Positions 1 to 8,587 are shown, counted from the stretch's first letter. The stretch: 39,584 nt of DNA from Clostridia bacterium (GCA_017621655.1 JAGASS010000029.1:70477-110060), one strand, 5' to 3'. Numbers and translations are program-made. Notes: generated by a model not told the origin, from the letters alone.

Positions 1-2
1 TC

Positions 3-1748
3 GCGGCGGCAGGGCTTAACCCGTACATGCTCGAGATCGCAAACATAAGAGAGCAGGTATCGTGGATACATAAAAACATTGAGGAGGCGACCGAAAAGGC
101 GATAATCCTCGGACGCGCCGCAATCGCAAAGGTGCATCTTAATGCGCCCCTTACCGCAGGCGAAAGCCCTGTAGTCAAGCGTGCGCTCGTTATCGGCGGC
201 GGAATTGCCGGAATACAGACCGCCCTCGATATTGCAGAGGCGGGCTTTGAAGTCGATATCGTCGAAAAGAATCCGACGATCGGCGGAAAGATGACCCAGC
301 TTGATAAGACCTTCCCGACTCTCGACTGTGCGGCTTGTATCTTAACGCCGAAAATGGTCGACTGTGCGCAGAACGATAAGATAAAAATATATTCCTATTC
401 CGAGGTCAGCGAGGTAAAGGGCTTCGTCGGTAACTTTGACGTAACTATCAAGCGCAAAGCGCGCTACGTTGACGAAAACAAGTGTACGGGATGCGGTCTT
501 TGTACTGAAAAGTGTCCTCAGAAGAAGGTCCCGAACGAGTTTAACCTCGGTCTTGATAACCGCCGCGCGATCTATATCCCGTTCGCGCAGGCAGTTCCGA
601 AGATCGCAACGATTGACGCGGATTACTGCACGATGCTGAAAAGCGGCAAGTGCGGAGTTTGCTCGAAGGTCTGCACGGTCGGCGCTATCGACTATAAGCA
701 GCAGGATACTTATGTAAACGAAAAATACGGCGCTATCGTAGTTGCGACGGGCTTCAACCCGATCAAGCTTGATAAGTACGACGAGTTCGCGTACAGCCAG
801 AGCGCCGACGTTATAACCTCGCTTGAGCTTGAGCGTCTTATGAACGCGGCAGGTCCGAACGGCGGAACGCTTCTTCGCCCGTCCGATAAAAAGCATCCGC
901 ATAGGATCGCATTTATACAGTGCGTCGGCTCGCGTTGTGACGACGGCAAGGGAAAGAGCTACTGCTCGAAGATCTGCTGTATGTATACGGCGAAGCACGC
1001 AATGCTGATAAGAGAAAAATACCCCGACACCGAGGTTTACGTATTCTATATCGACGTCCGTACACCAGGCAAGAATTTCGACGAGTTCTACCGCCGTGCG
1101 GTGGAGGAATACGGTGTCAATTACGTAAAGGGAATGGTCGGAAAGGTGCTTCCCGAGCCGGACGGTACGCTTACAGTCCGCGCGTCGGATCTGCTTAACG
1201 GTCAGCAGCTAAATCTTTCCTGTGACCTCGTCGTTCTCGCCGCGGCTATCGAGCCGGATAATAGCGCACGTCCCTTGGCGACCATGCTTACCGCAAGCAT
1301 GGATACAAACGATTTCTTCACGGAAGCACATCCGAAGCTCCGCCCCGTTGAAAGCCCCACGGCAGGAATCTTCCTCTCGGGCGCTTGTCAGGGACCGAAG
1401 GATATTCCCGAGACCGTATCGCAGGCATCTGCATGCGCGGCAAAGGTTATCGGTCTGCTTGCGAAGAATACACTTAAAGGAAATCCCTGCGTAGCTCACA
1501 GTAACGAGCTGCTCTGTAACGGCTGTTCGTCGTGCGAAAAGGTATGTCCTTACGGCGCTATCAGCTATTCGGATAAGGAATTCCGTATAAACGGTAAGAT
1601 GGTAACTCGCCGCGTAGCGAGCGTTAACCCTGCCGTATGTCAGGGCTGCGGTGCATGTACCGTTGCCTGCCCGTCGGGTGCTATGGACCTGAACGGCTTC
1701 AGTAATTCTCAGATTATGGCGGAGGTAGACGCGATATGCAAATGGTGA
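3..1748 (+). CDS. hdrA: HdrA-like flavoprotein, 5' end outside window
   Basis: This is the electron-bifurcating-type FAD subunit of a heterodisulfide-reductase-like complex. The frame is open from base 3, and the residues before the first ATG (27) read AAAGLNPY, the conserved HdrA stretch ahead of the NIREQ-SWIH segment. The ATG at 27 is therefore internal and the N-terminal part is missing. Counting from that Met, an FAD-binding GGGIAGIQTA motif lies near residue 57. It is followed by an inserted ferredoxin region (CTGCGLCTEKCP, then CGVCSKVC) and two C-terminal [4Fe-4S] motifs (CNGCSSCEKVCP and CQGCGACTVACP), the usual HdrA layout. It overlaps the next gene by 13 bases, so it is in the same operon. 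In known systems HdrA takes electrons from MvhD/FlxD and splits them between ferredoxin and a higher-potential acceptor. Family identity is secure; bifurcation here is inferred. Confidence 0.93.
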   Translation, partial: AAAGLNPYMLEIANIREQVSWIHKNIEEATEKAIILGRAAIAKVHLNAPLTAGESPVVKRALVIGGGIAGIQTALDIAEAGFEVDIVEKNPTIGGKMTQLDKTFPTLDCAACILTPKMVDCAQNDKIKIYSYSEVSEVKGFVGNFDVTIKRKARYVDENKCTGCGLCTEKCPQKKVPNEFNLGLDNRRAIYIPFAQAVPKIATIDADYCTMLKSGKCGVCSKVCTVGAIDYKQQDTYVNEKYGAIVVATGFNPIKLDKYDEFAYSQSADVITSLELERLMNAAGPNGGTLLRPSDKKHPHRIAFIQCVGSRCDDGKGKSYCSKICCMYTAKHAMLIREKYPDTEVYVFYIDVRTPGKNFDEFYRRAVEEYGVNYVKGMVGKVLPEPDGTLTVRASDLLNGQQLNLSCDLVVLAAAIEPDNSARPLATMLTASMDTNDFFTEAHPKLRPVESPTAGIFLSGACQGPKDIPETVSQASACAAKVIGLLAKNTLKGNPCVAHSNELLCNGCSSCEKVCPYGAISYSDKEFRINGKMVTRRVASVNPAVCQGCGACTVACPSGAMDLNGFSNSQIMAEVDAICKW

Positions 1749-2176
1749 ATAAAGAATTCAAGCCGAAAATAGTCGCTTTCTGCTGTAACTGGTGCTCTTA
1801 CGCAGGAGCCGATCTTGCAGGAACTAACCGTCTTCAGTACCCTGCAGAGGTAAAGATCATCCGCGTGCCCTGCTCCTGCCGTGTAAACCCGATGTTCATT
1901 CTCCGTGCATTCCAGAGAGGTGCTGACGGAGTAATAATCTGCGGCTGCCACCCCGGCGACTGCCACTATACTACGGGTAACTACTACGCGAGAAGAAGAA
2001 TGACTCTCCTTTTCTCGATGCTCGACTTCCTCGGTATCGAGAAGGAACGCACCCGTCTTGAATGGGTATCGGCGGCTGAAGGTCAGAAATTCGCTTCAAC
2101 GATGAACGATTTTGTCAAGACGGTGACCGAGCTTGGCGAAAACAAGCGCTTGGAGGATCTGAGATGCAAGAAATGA
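1736..2176 (+). CDS. MvhD/FlxD-like [2Fe-2S] electron-transfer subunit
   Basis: A 146-residue protein of the MvhD family (methyl-viologen hydrogenase delta subunit, FlxD). The signature CCNWCSYAGADLAG near residues 14-27, the later PCSCR, and CGCHPGDCHY near residue 67 supply the family's cysteines. In methanogens MvhD, and in bacteria FlxD, carries a [2Fe-2S] cluster and docks on HdrA, passing electrons from the hydrogenase or NADH module to the HdrA flavin. The start is within the 3' end of hdrA, with GGAGG about 12 bases upstream. It overlaps the following gene by 13 bases, which argues for translational coupling and a stoichiometric complex. No unusual residues are seen. Confidence 0.93.
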   Translation: MQMVNKEFKPKIVAFCCNWCSYAGADLAGTNRLQYPAEVKIIRVPCSCRVNPMFILRAFQRGADGVIICGCHPGDCHYTTGNYYARRRMTLLFSMLDFLGIEKERTRLEWVSAAEGQKFASTMNDFVKTVTELGENKRLEDLRCKK

Positions 2177-3147
2177 TGAAAAAGAAAGCGATCGAGTTGC
2201 TTCAAAGCGGCGAAGTCGCTCGCGTTCTCGGCTGGAAAAAGGGCGAGTTTGATTATGATATAACTCCTGCCGTTTTTGAAAGCGCCGAGGAGATCGAAAA
2301 CGAATTTATATATAATTCTCTTTGCTCGCCGAACCTTTCGAAATATCTCGTAAAGGAAAGCCGCAAGGAGGGAAAGACGCTTATCTTTCTTAAGCCCTGT
2401 GACTCCTACAGCTTGTCACAGCTGATCACGGAGCATAGAGTGATAAGAGAAAACGTCTATGCTGTCGGTATCGAGTGCTACGGTAAGACCGACGCAGATA
2501 CGATCAAGGAAAAGGGAATCAAGGGAATTACGAAGATCACCGAAAATGACGGTGTGCTTAATATCGAAACTCTCTACGGAACTGAAAAGATCCCCGTATA
2601 CGAGGTCCTTCGCGAAAGATGCGTAAACTGTAAGAGCAAAAAGCATCCCGTTTATGACGAGCTTATCGGCGAAGAGGGCGAAACGGTCGATGACTGCGAG
2701 CGCTTTGACGAGGTAGCGAAAATTGAAGCTATGACGCCCGAGGAAAGATTCGCGTTCTTCCGTAACGAGCTTTCTCGCTGTATAAGATGTAACGCTTGCC
2801 GTAACGTATGCCCTGCATGTACCTGTGAAAAATGCGTATTTGATAACGACGCATCGGGTATCGCGCAGAAGGCGGCATCCGACTCCTTTGAAGAAAATAT
2901 GTTCCACATCATCCGTGCTTTTCACGTCGCGGGAAGATGTACCGACTGCGGCGAATGCTCGCGCGTTTGTCCGCAGAATATACCGCTTCATCTGCTCAAC
3001 CGTAAGTTCATAAAGGATATAAACGAGCTTTACGGTAACTATCAAGCAGGTGAAAACATCGGCAACCGTTCGCCGCTTACCGATTATACGCAGAGCGACG
3101 CTGAGCCGAATATCGTCTATGAGAGAGGAGGAAAGGACAATGCTTAA
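2164..3147 (+). CDS. Flx-type [4Fe-4S] dicluster subunit (FrhB/FdhB-like N-terminus), FlxC candidate
   Basis: A 327-residue iron-sulfur protein. The N-terminal about 180 residues resemble the F420-hydrogenase-beta/FdhB fold, with isolated cysteines (KPCDSYSL, ERCVNCKSK). The C-terminal part carries two cluster motifs, CIRCNACRNVCPACTC from about residue 205 and CTDCGECSRVCP from about residue 258. In FlxABCD-HdrABC complexes two such proteins link the NADH-oxidising FlxA to FlxD. Which of the two here is FlxB and which FlxC cannot be decided by eye, so no symbol is given. The start ATG at 2164 follows TTGGAGG. It overlaps the upstream gene by 13 bases and the downstream gene by 8. Confidence 0.82.
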   Translation: MQEMMKKKAIELLQSGEVARVLGWKKGEFDYDITPAVFESAEEIENEFIYNSLCSPNLSKYLVKESRKEGKTLIFLKPCDSYSLSQLITEHRVIRENVYAVGIECYGKTDADTIKEKGIKGITKITENDGVLNIETLYGTEKIPVYEVLRERCVNCKSKKHPVYDELIGEEGETVDDCERFDEVAKIEAMTPEERFAFFRNELSRCIRCNACRNVCPACTCEKCVFDNDASGIAQKAASDSFEENMFHIIRAFHVAGRCTDCGECSRVCPQNIPLHLLNRKFIKDINELYGNYQAGENIGNRSPLTDYTQSDAEPNIVYERGGKDNA

Positions 3148-4159
3148 AATAAAGCTTTCCAAGCTTCCTATACTCTTTGATGCCCTCTCTGATAAAAACA
3201 AGCTCTACATACCTGCCGATACGAAGGGCGGAGCGCGTTTTCTTCAATACGAGAACGGAATGACGATGACGAAGGAGCTTAACACCGTCCGTTCCCCGAA
3301 GGACCTTTTCTTCCCCCAGACCGAGAACCTTATGGATTTCAAGCTTGAGGGAAAGAAGATAGAGGTCATCGACACCCGTGAGGAATGTGAGGATTTCGTG
3401 ATCTTCGGCGTGCGCGCCTGCGACGTAAGAAGCTTTGAGGTTCTTGACAGAGTATTTCTCTCCGAGCCGATAGATACCTATTATAAAAACCGCCGCGAGC
3501 ACGGCGTTATCGTCTCGCTCGCCTGCAACCGTCCCGAGGAGACCTGCTTCTGCTCGACCTTTGATATCGACTGTGCAAATCCCGAGGGAGACGTTGCTTC
3601 CTATATCTGTGGCGACGAGATGTATTTCGAGCCGCTTACCGAAAAGGGAAGCGAGCTGCTTCTGAATCTCTCTTGCTTAAGCGAGGGAAGCGAAGCGCCC
3701 GTTTACGAATGTAAGAGAAACATTTACGAGATCAAGTCGAAGCTGCCCCTATCTACCCTTTCTGCCGAGAAATTCGGTAAGAATATGACGGAATATTTTA
3801 ATTCCGATAAGTGGGATGAGCTTTCGGAAGCTTGTCTCGGATGCGGAACCTGTACCTTCGTTTGTCCGACCTGCCAGTGCTACGATATCAAGGATTTCGA
3901 CACGGGCAATGGCATCAAGCGATTCAGATGCTGGGATTCATGCATGTATTCCGATTTCACAAAGATGGCACACGGAAACCCCCGTGTAAGTCAGAAGGAG
4001 CGCTTCCGTCAGCGCTTTATGCACAAGCTCGTTTACTATCCTATGAATAACGACGGACTGTTCAGCTGTGTCGGATGCGGCAGATGCTTATCTAAATGCC
4101 CGATCTCGATGAACATAGTAAAGGTAATGAAAAAGCTCGGGGAGGGTAAAGATGAATAA
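3140..4159 (+). CDS. AsrA/hydrogenase-beta-like [4Fe-4S] dicluster subunit, FlxB candidate
   Basis: A 339-residue protein resembling the beta subunit of sulfhydrogenases and anaerobic sulfite reductase subunit A. The N-terminal domain (starting LKIKLSKLPILFD) contains the typical FGVRACDVRSFEVLDRVF segment. Two cluster motifs follow: CLGCGTCTFVCPTCQC near residue 232 and CVGCGRCLSKCP near residue 310. An earlier in-frame ATG exists at 3050, but it lies deep inside the preceding gene. The ATG at 3140 has AGGAGG just upstream and starts at the conserved N-terminus, so it is preferred. It probably relays electrons between the FAD/NADH subunit encoded next and the FlxD/HdrA pair. The AsrA resemblance is only familial; no sulfite reductase catalytic subunit is present nearby. 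Confidence 0.82.
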   Translation: MLKIKLSKLPILFDALSDKNKLYIPADTKGGARFLQYENGMTMTKELNTVRSPKDLFFPQTENLMDFKLEGKKIEVIDTREECEDFVIFGVRACDVRSFEVLDRVFLSEPIDTYYKNRREHGVIVSLACNRPEETCFCSTFDIDCANPEGDVASYICGDEMYFEPLTEKGSELLLNLSCLSEGSEAPVYECKRNIYEIKSKLPLSTLSAEKFGKNMTEYFNSDKWDELSEACLGCGTCTFVCPTCQCYDIKDFDTGNGIKRFRCWDSCMYSDFTKMAHGNPRVSQKERFRQRFMHKLVYYPMNNDGLFSCVGCGRCLSKCPISMNIVKVMKKLGEGKDE

Positions 4160-4979
4160 CGAAACACTTATTCCTGTTATCGGCGTTGTGACCGATATAC
4201 GCATCGACACCCCTGACGTCAAGACCTTCCGCGTCGTGACGCCCGATGGAAACAAGCCCTTTGAGTATATGCCCGGTCAGTGCGCGATGCTTTCGATTCC
4301 CGGTGTAGGTGAAGCGATGTTCTCGATAACCTCCTCCCCCACGAATACCGAATATATGGAGTTCAGCATAAAGAAGTGCGGATGTCTTACCGATTGGCTT
4401 CATAAAATGGAGGTCGGTCAGTACGTGACCGTCCGCGGTCCGTACGGAAACTATTTTCCCGTCGAGACCGAGCTTAAGGGCAAAAATCTCCTCTTTATCG
4501 CAGGAGGAATAGGTCTGGCGCCGCTCCGCTCGGTAATAAACTATTGCCGTGCAAACCGCGACAATTACGGCACTATCGACATCATCTACGGCTCACGCTC
4601 GAAGGACGATCTCGTCGACTATTCGGAGATAATAAACGAATGGATGACTGAGGCAGGCGTCAGCGTACACCTGACGATAGACCGCGAGCAGGAGGGCTGG
4701 GACGGACACGTCGGATTTGTTCCGAACTACGTCAAGGAGCTTAATCCCGATATAAACAAGACCGTTCTCGTCTGCGGACCTCCGATAATGATCAAGTTTA
4801 CGCTTAACGCTCTTAAGGAGCTTGGCTTTACCGAGGAGCAGGTCTATACTACGATGGAGCTTCGCATGAAATGCGGAGTCGGCAAGTGCGGAAGATGCAA
4901 TATAGGAAGCAAATACGTCTGCAAGGACGGCCCCGTTTTCCGTTACGATAAGCTCGGCGCGCTTCCCGACGAATACTGA
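4152..4979 (+). CDS. FlxA-like FAD/NAD(P)H-binding oxidoreductase subunit
   Basis: A 275-residue ferredoxin-NADP-reductase-type protein, as in FlxA, AsrB and the dihydroorotate dehydrogenase electron-transfer subunit PyrK. The order is a flavin-binding beta barrel (residues about 1-100, with MFSITSSPTN in the FAD-contact position), a nucleotide-binding domain beginning FIAGGIGLAPLRS near residue 117, and a C-terminal [2Fe-2S] loop MKCGVGKCGRCN...YVC near residue 239. It should be the entry or exit point for NADH electrons in the complex. The start is preceded by GGGAGGG and overlaps the previous gene by 8 bases. PyrK is the main alternative, but no pyrD is adjacent and the Hdr/Fe-S context favours FlxA. 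Confidence 0.86.
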   Translation: MNNETLIPVIGVVTDIRIDTPDVKTFRVVTPDGNKPFEYMPGQCAMLSIPGVGEAMFSITSSPTNTEYMEFSIKKCGCLTDWLHKMEVGQYVTVRGPYGNYFPVETELKGKNLLFIAGGIGLAPLRSVINYCRANRDNYGTIDIIYGSRSKDDLVDYSEIINEWMTEAGVSVHLTIDREQEGWDGHVGFVPNYVKELNPDINKTVLVCGPPIMIKFTLNALKELGFTEEQVYTTMELRMKCGVGKCGRCNIGSKYVCKDGPVFRYDKLGALPDEY

Positions 4980-4992
4980 TGAGGTAATTACT

Positions 4993-5667
4993 ATGGAGAA
5001 TATGGTAAATATATTTCTTTACGGCAAAAAATACGAGGTGCCGTCAAATCTTACGATAATGAGCGCGATGGAGTATGCGGGCTATCAGCTCGTGCGCGGC
5101 GTCGGATGTCGTTGCGGCTTCTGCGGTGCGTGTGCTACCATCTATCGCATCAAGGGGGATCGCGAGCTTAAGACCTGTCTTGCTTGCCAGACGAAGGTAG
5201 AGGACAATATGTATATTGCGACTCTTCCTTTCTTCCCGCTCGTTAAGCAGCCCTACGATATTGAAAAGATAAAGCCGACAGAGCAGATAATGATGCAGCT
5301 TTATCCCGAAATTTACGCTTGTATCGGCTGTAACGCTTGCACCAAGGCGTGCACGCAGGGGCTTGACGTTATGCAGTATATCGCATACGCACAGCGCGGC
5401 GAGTACGAAAAGTGTGCTGAAGAATCCTTCGACTGCGTAATGTGCGGAGTTTGCTCATCGCGTTGCCCTGCAGGAATTACACACGGTCAGGTCGGACTTC
5501 TTGCACGACGTCTTACCGGTAAGTATCTCTCCCCCGAAACACAGCATCTCCTTGAGAGGGTTGCCGAGATCGAAAACGGCAACTGCGAGGAAGCCCTCCG
5601 CGATATTATGAATAAGACCGCGGAAGAGCTTAAGGAAATGTATAACAACCGCGATTTCGAGAAGTAA
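4993..5667 (+). CDS. Fumarate-reductase/succinate-dehydrogenase-type iron-sulfur subunit
   Basis: A 224-residue three-cluster protein with the FrdB/SdhB plan. A plant-type [2Fe-2S] domain has cysteines 39, 44 and 47 plus 62 and 65 (C-x4-C-x2-C...CLAC; there is an extra Cys41). A first [4Fe-4S] motif CIGCNACTKAC lies at 110-120 and a second, CVMCGVCSSRC, at 148-158. FrdB normally has one [2Fe-2S], one [4Fe-4S] and one [3Fe-4S] cluster; here both C-terminal motifs have a full set of four cysteines. There is no HdrB-like CCG domain of the kind found in the methanogen thiol:fumarate reductase TfrB. The gene lies 13 bases after the FlxA-like gene and 12 bases before the flavoprotein, so it probably wires the fumarate reductase flavin to the Hdr/Flx proteins. 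Confidence 0.82.
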   Translation: MENMVNIFLYGKKYEVPSNLTIMSAMEYAGYQLVRGVGCRCGFCGACATIYRIKGDRELKTCLACQTKVEDNMYIATLPFFPLVKQPYDIEKIKPTEQIMMQLYPEIYACIGCNACTKACTQGLDVMQYIAYAQRGEYEKCAEESFDCVMCGVCSSRCPAGITHGQVGLLARRLTGKYLSPETQHLLERVAEIENGNCEEALRDIMNKTAEELKEMYNNRDFEK

Positions 5668-5679
5668 GGAGGCGAGGAT

Positions 5680-7293
5680 ATGTATAGTAAGGAAATGCTT
5701 GAATCGATCAAAAAGGTCGAAGCTACACGTGAAGAACGTATCAAAAACGTTCTGGCAGGAAATCATCCGCGCCGAATGACGGCTGAGGAAAAGGAGCAGG
5801 TGCTTCTTGAAAACCACCCCGACCATATTAAGGACCAGTTCAAGGAGCTTGTGATCGGTCCTAACAAGGGCGAAAAGGTTCCGCTTGAGCTGGCTGATCT
5901 TCTTCAGGCGAATCCGAGAATCAAGCCCTCGGAGATAGACCTGACGAAAATAGATTACGACGTTGACGTGCTTATAATCGGCGGCGGTGGAGCAGGCTCT
6001 GCGGCGGCTATTATGGCAAACGAAAACGGTGCAAACGTTATGATCGTAACAAAGCTTCGCCACGGCGACGCTAACACGATGATGGCGGAGGGCGGTATCC
6101 AGGCGGCAGATAAGCCGAACGACAGCCCTGCACAGCACTATCTTGACGTTATGGGCGGCGGACATTTCAAGAACGTTCCCGAGCTTGTCTATAAGCTCGT
6201 TAACGACGCGCCGATCTGCATCAAGTGGCTGAATGACCTCGGCGTTATGTTCGATAAAGAGCCCGACGGCACGATGGTAACGACTCACGGCGGCGGAACC
6301 TCCCGCAAGCGTATGCACGCATGTAAGGACTATTCGGGCGCCGAGATAATGAGAGTTTTGCGCGACGAGGTGCAGAACAGAAAGATCCCCGTCGTTGACT
6401 TTACGTCGGCAATTGAGATAATCAAGGATAAGGACGGCAAAGCCGCAGGCGCAGTCCTTATGAATATGGAAACTAACGAGATACTGATCGCACGCGCAAA
6501 GACCGTCGTTATCGCAACGGGCGGCGCGGGAAGAATGCACTATCAGGGCTTCCCGACGTCAAACCACTACGGCGCAACGGCAGACGGACTCGTTCTTGCA
6601 TACCGTGCAGGCGCTCCGCTTCTTTACGCGCACACGTTGCAGTATCACCCGACTGGTGCCGCTTATCCCTCGCAGATATTCGGCGCGCTCGTAACCGAGA
6701 AGGTGCGTTCTATCGGCGCACAGCTCGTAAACTGCGACGGCGAGCCATTTATGTACTCGCTTGAGACACGTGACGTTTGCGCTTCAGGAGTTATCCGTGA
6801 ATGCAGACGCGGAAATGGCGTCGATACCTTTAACGGCGGTAAGGGAATCTGGCTCGACTCGCCGATGATAGATATGCTTCACGGAGAGGGAACTATCGAG
6901 AAGAGAATCCCCGCAATGATGCGTATGTACTTAAAATACGGCATTGATATGCGTAAGCAGCCGATACTTATCTACCCGACGCTCCACTATCAGAACGGCG
7001 GTATCAAGATAGGCGAAAACGGTATGTCTGATGTGCCTAACCTCTTTGTAGCAGGCGAGGCAGTCGGAGGTATCCACGGTGAAAATCGTCTGATGGGTAA
7101 CTCGCTCCTTGACATCATCGTCTTCGGACGTAACGCAGGCGTTAACGCCGCTAACGAGGCAAAGAACATGAATGCCCCCGAGGGACTTACGCTCAGCCAC
7201 GTTGATTCGTTTGTAAAGGAAATGGCAGATGCAGGAATCGTCACCGATAAGGTGTCGCCGAAGCTTCTTCCGAATTACGCAAGAAAGGTGTAA
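5680..7293 (+). CDS. Fumarate-reductase-type FAD flavoprotein subunit
   Basis: A 537-residue FAD-dependent fumarate reductase/succinate dehydrogenase-type catalytic subunit. The first about 85 residues are a helical extension. The FAD-binding motif VLIIGGGGAGSAAA begins near residue 97, followed by AEGGIQAA (residues about 130-137). Catalytic-region signatures seen are HPTG (about residue 324), TEKVR in the place of the usual TEGxRG, HYQNGG (about residue 431), and GENRLMGNSLLD with the conserved Arg of the dicarboxylate site. The start follows TAAGGAGG. No cytochrome b or hydrophobic anchor gene is present in the operon, so the enzyme is predicted to be soluble. Its electrons presumably arrive through the preceding Fe-S subunit. 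L-aspartate oxidase (NadB) is the main alternative, but the Fe-S partner argues against it. Confidence 0.88.
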   Translation: MYSKEMLESIKKVEATREERIKNVLAGNHPRRMTAEEKEQVLLENHPDHIKDQFKELVIGPNKGEKVPLELADLLQANPRIKPSEIDLTKIDYDVDVLIIGGGGAGSAAAIMANENGANVMIVTKLRHGDANTMMAEGGIQAADKPNDSPAQHYLDVMGGGHFKNVPELVYKLVNDAPICIKWLNDLGVMFDKEPDGTMVTTHGGGTSRKRMHACKDYSGAEIMRVLRDEVQNRKIPVVDFTSAIEIIKDKDGKAAGAVLMNMETNEILIARAKTVVIATGGAGRMHYQGFPTSNHYGATADGLVLAYRAGAPLLYAHTLQYHPTGAAYPSQIFGALVTEKVRSIGAQLVNCDGEPFMYSLETRDVCASGVIRECRRGNGVDTFNGGKGIWLDSPMIDMLHGEGTIEKRIPAMMRMYLKYGIDMRKQPILIYPTLHYQNGGIKIGENGMSDVPNLFVAGEAVGGIHGENRLMGNSLLDIIVFGRNAGVNAANEAKNMNAPEGLTLSHVDSFVKEMADAGIVTDKVSPKLLPNYARKV

Positions 7294-7302
7294 TATACGG
7301 CT

Positions 7303-8565
7303 ATGGAACTTTTCGGCGGTGTGATCACCATTTCTAATATATCAACTCTGCTCGTCGTCGTTTTTGCGGTACTCTTTCTCGGATATCTTCTCGGAAGAAT
7401 TACGATAAAGGGAGTTTCCCTTGGTGACGCAGGAGTATTCGTCGTTGCACTTATCATCGGCGCGCTCTGCTTTACCGTTAATGAAGGAACGGGACTTAAC
7501 TTCTTCGCTTCAAAAGCACCGTACGATTTTTCGTCGGGGCTGTCAATAATTGAAAGTCTCGGTCTTGTCCTTTTCGTAACCTCGGTCGGATTTATCGCAG
7601 GCCCGAAGTTTTTTGGAAATCTGAAAAAGAATTTCAAATCCTACGTTCTTATCGGCTTGGTGGTAATATTGGCAGGCGCTCTTGCGGCTGTCGGATGTAT
7701 TTATATCGGTGAAGCGGTAGGATACGGCGCGTCGATCAAGGATCAGGACGGATTTGTAGCAATGATAGTCGGTCTTCTTTCCGGCTCGCTTACCTCTACT
7801 CCTGCATTCTCCGCGGCAAAGGCAACCGTTGCTCCCGAATATGAATCTCTTGTTTCCGTCGGACACGGTATCGCTTATATATTCGGCGTTATCGGTGTCG
7901 TGCTGTTCGTACAGCTCGTTCCGAAGATCGCAAAGGCGAATATGGAAGAGGAAAGAGCAAAGCTCGTAACCAAAAAAGAAGAAACGAAAAAGACGTTCGT
8001 CGGCAAGCTCTTCGAGCTTGATCATATGGGAATTGCTGTATTTGCTCTTGCGGCGATCCTCGGAACTTTTATCGGACAGATAAAAATACCGCTTTCGGGC
8101 AAGGGACTTGACGGCACCTGCTTCTCGCTTACAACAACGGGCGGATGTCTGCTTGCAAGCTTGATCCTCGGACATTTTGCACGCATTGGCAAGGTCAGCA
8201 TCATGCCGAACGCCTCCACCCTCAAGCTCTTCCGTGAGCTTGGACTCGTGTTCTTCCTTGTCGGCGCAGGAATCCCCGGCGGCGCGGAATTCGTTGCAAA
8301 CTTTGACCCGATGTATTTCGTTTACGGAATCATCATGACTGTCGTCCCGATGTTTATCGGCTTCTTCTTTGCAAAATACGTCCTCAAGCTCTCCCTGCTA
8401 AACAACCTCGGCTCGATAACGGGCGGCATGACGAGCACACCCGCTCTCGGAACGCTTATAAACGTCTCGGGAACGGAGGACGTTGCGTCTGCTTACGCGG
8501 CGACCTATCCTATAGCGCTCGTCGCAGTCGTTCTCGTCTCGCAGTTTTTGATCATCCTGTTCTGA
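7303..8565 (+). CDS. AspT/YidE-family membrane antiporter, short form without RCK domain
   Basis: A 420-residue polytopic membrane protein of the aspartate:alanine exchanger (AAE) family. The two homologous halves each carry the family signature, GSLTSTPAFSAA near residue 163 and GGMTSTPALGTL near residue 375. Full-length members (about 550 residues) have cytosolic TrkA-C/RCK domains between the halves; here only a charged linker of about 30 residues (rich in Lys and Glu, about 207-240) is present. Known members exchange aspartate for alanine (AspT) or export succinate (SucE1 of Corynebacterium). It starts 9 bases after the fumarate-reductase flavoprotein gene, so exchange or export of C4-dicarboxylates or aspartate is the obvious inference. 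The substrate cannot be read from sequence. Confidence 0.85.
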   Translation: MELFGGVITISNISTLLVVVFAVLFLGYLLGRITIKGVSLGDAGVFVVALIIGALCFTVNEGTGLNFFASKAPYDFSSGLSIIESLGLVLFVTSVGFIAGPKFFGNLKKNFKSYVLIGLVVILAGALAAVGCIYIGEAVGYGASIKDQDGFVAMIVGLLSGSLTSTPAFSAAKATVAPEYESLVSVGHGIAYIFGVIGVVLFVQLVPKIAKANMEEERAKLVTKKEETKKTFVGKLFELDHMGIAVFALAAILGTFIGQIKIPLSGKGLDGTCFSLTTTGGCLLASLILGHFARIGKVSIMPNASTLKLFRELGLVFFLVGAGIPGGAEFVANFDPMYFVYGIIMTVVPMFIGFFFAKYVLKLSLLNNLGSITGGMTSTPALGTLINVSGTEDVASAYAATYPIALVAVVLVSQFLIILF

Positions 8566-8587
8566 TCTCAGATAAAAATATTAAGCG

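Noticed and set aside
27..1748. ATG at 27 as the true start of hdrA
   Set aside because: The frame is open to the window edge and the residues before this Met match the conserved HdrA sequence, so the gene begins upstream.
3140..4979. Anaerobic sulfite reductase (AsrAB) operon
   Set aside because: The two subunits resemble AsrA and AsrB, but no siroheme AsrC is present and the genes lie within an HdrA/FlxD/FrdAB operon.
5455..6540. Long open frame (361 codons) on the minus strand inside the Fe-S and flavoprotein genes
   Set aside because: It is antisense to two well-conserved genes, has no plausible ribosome site, and its translation is Arg/His/Leu-rich with no recognisable motif; codon bias of the + strand genes creates such frames.
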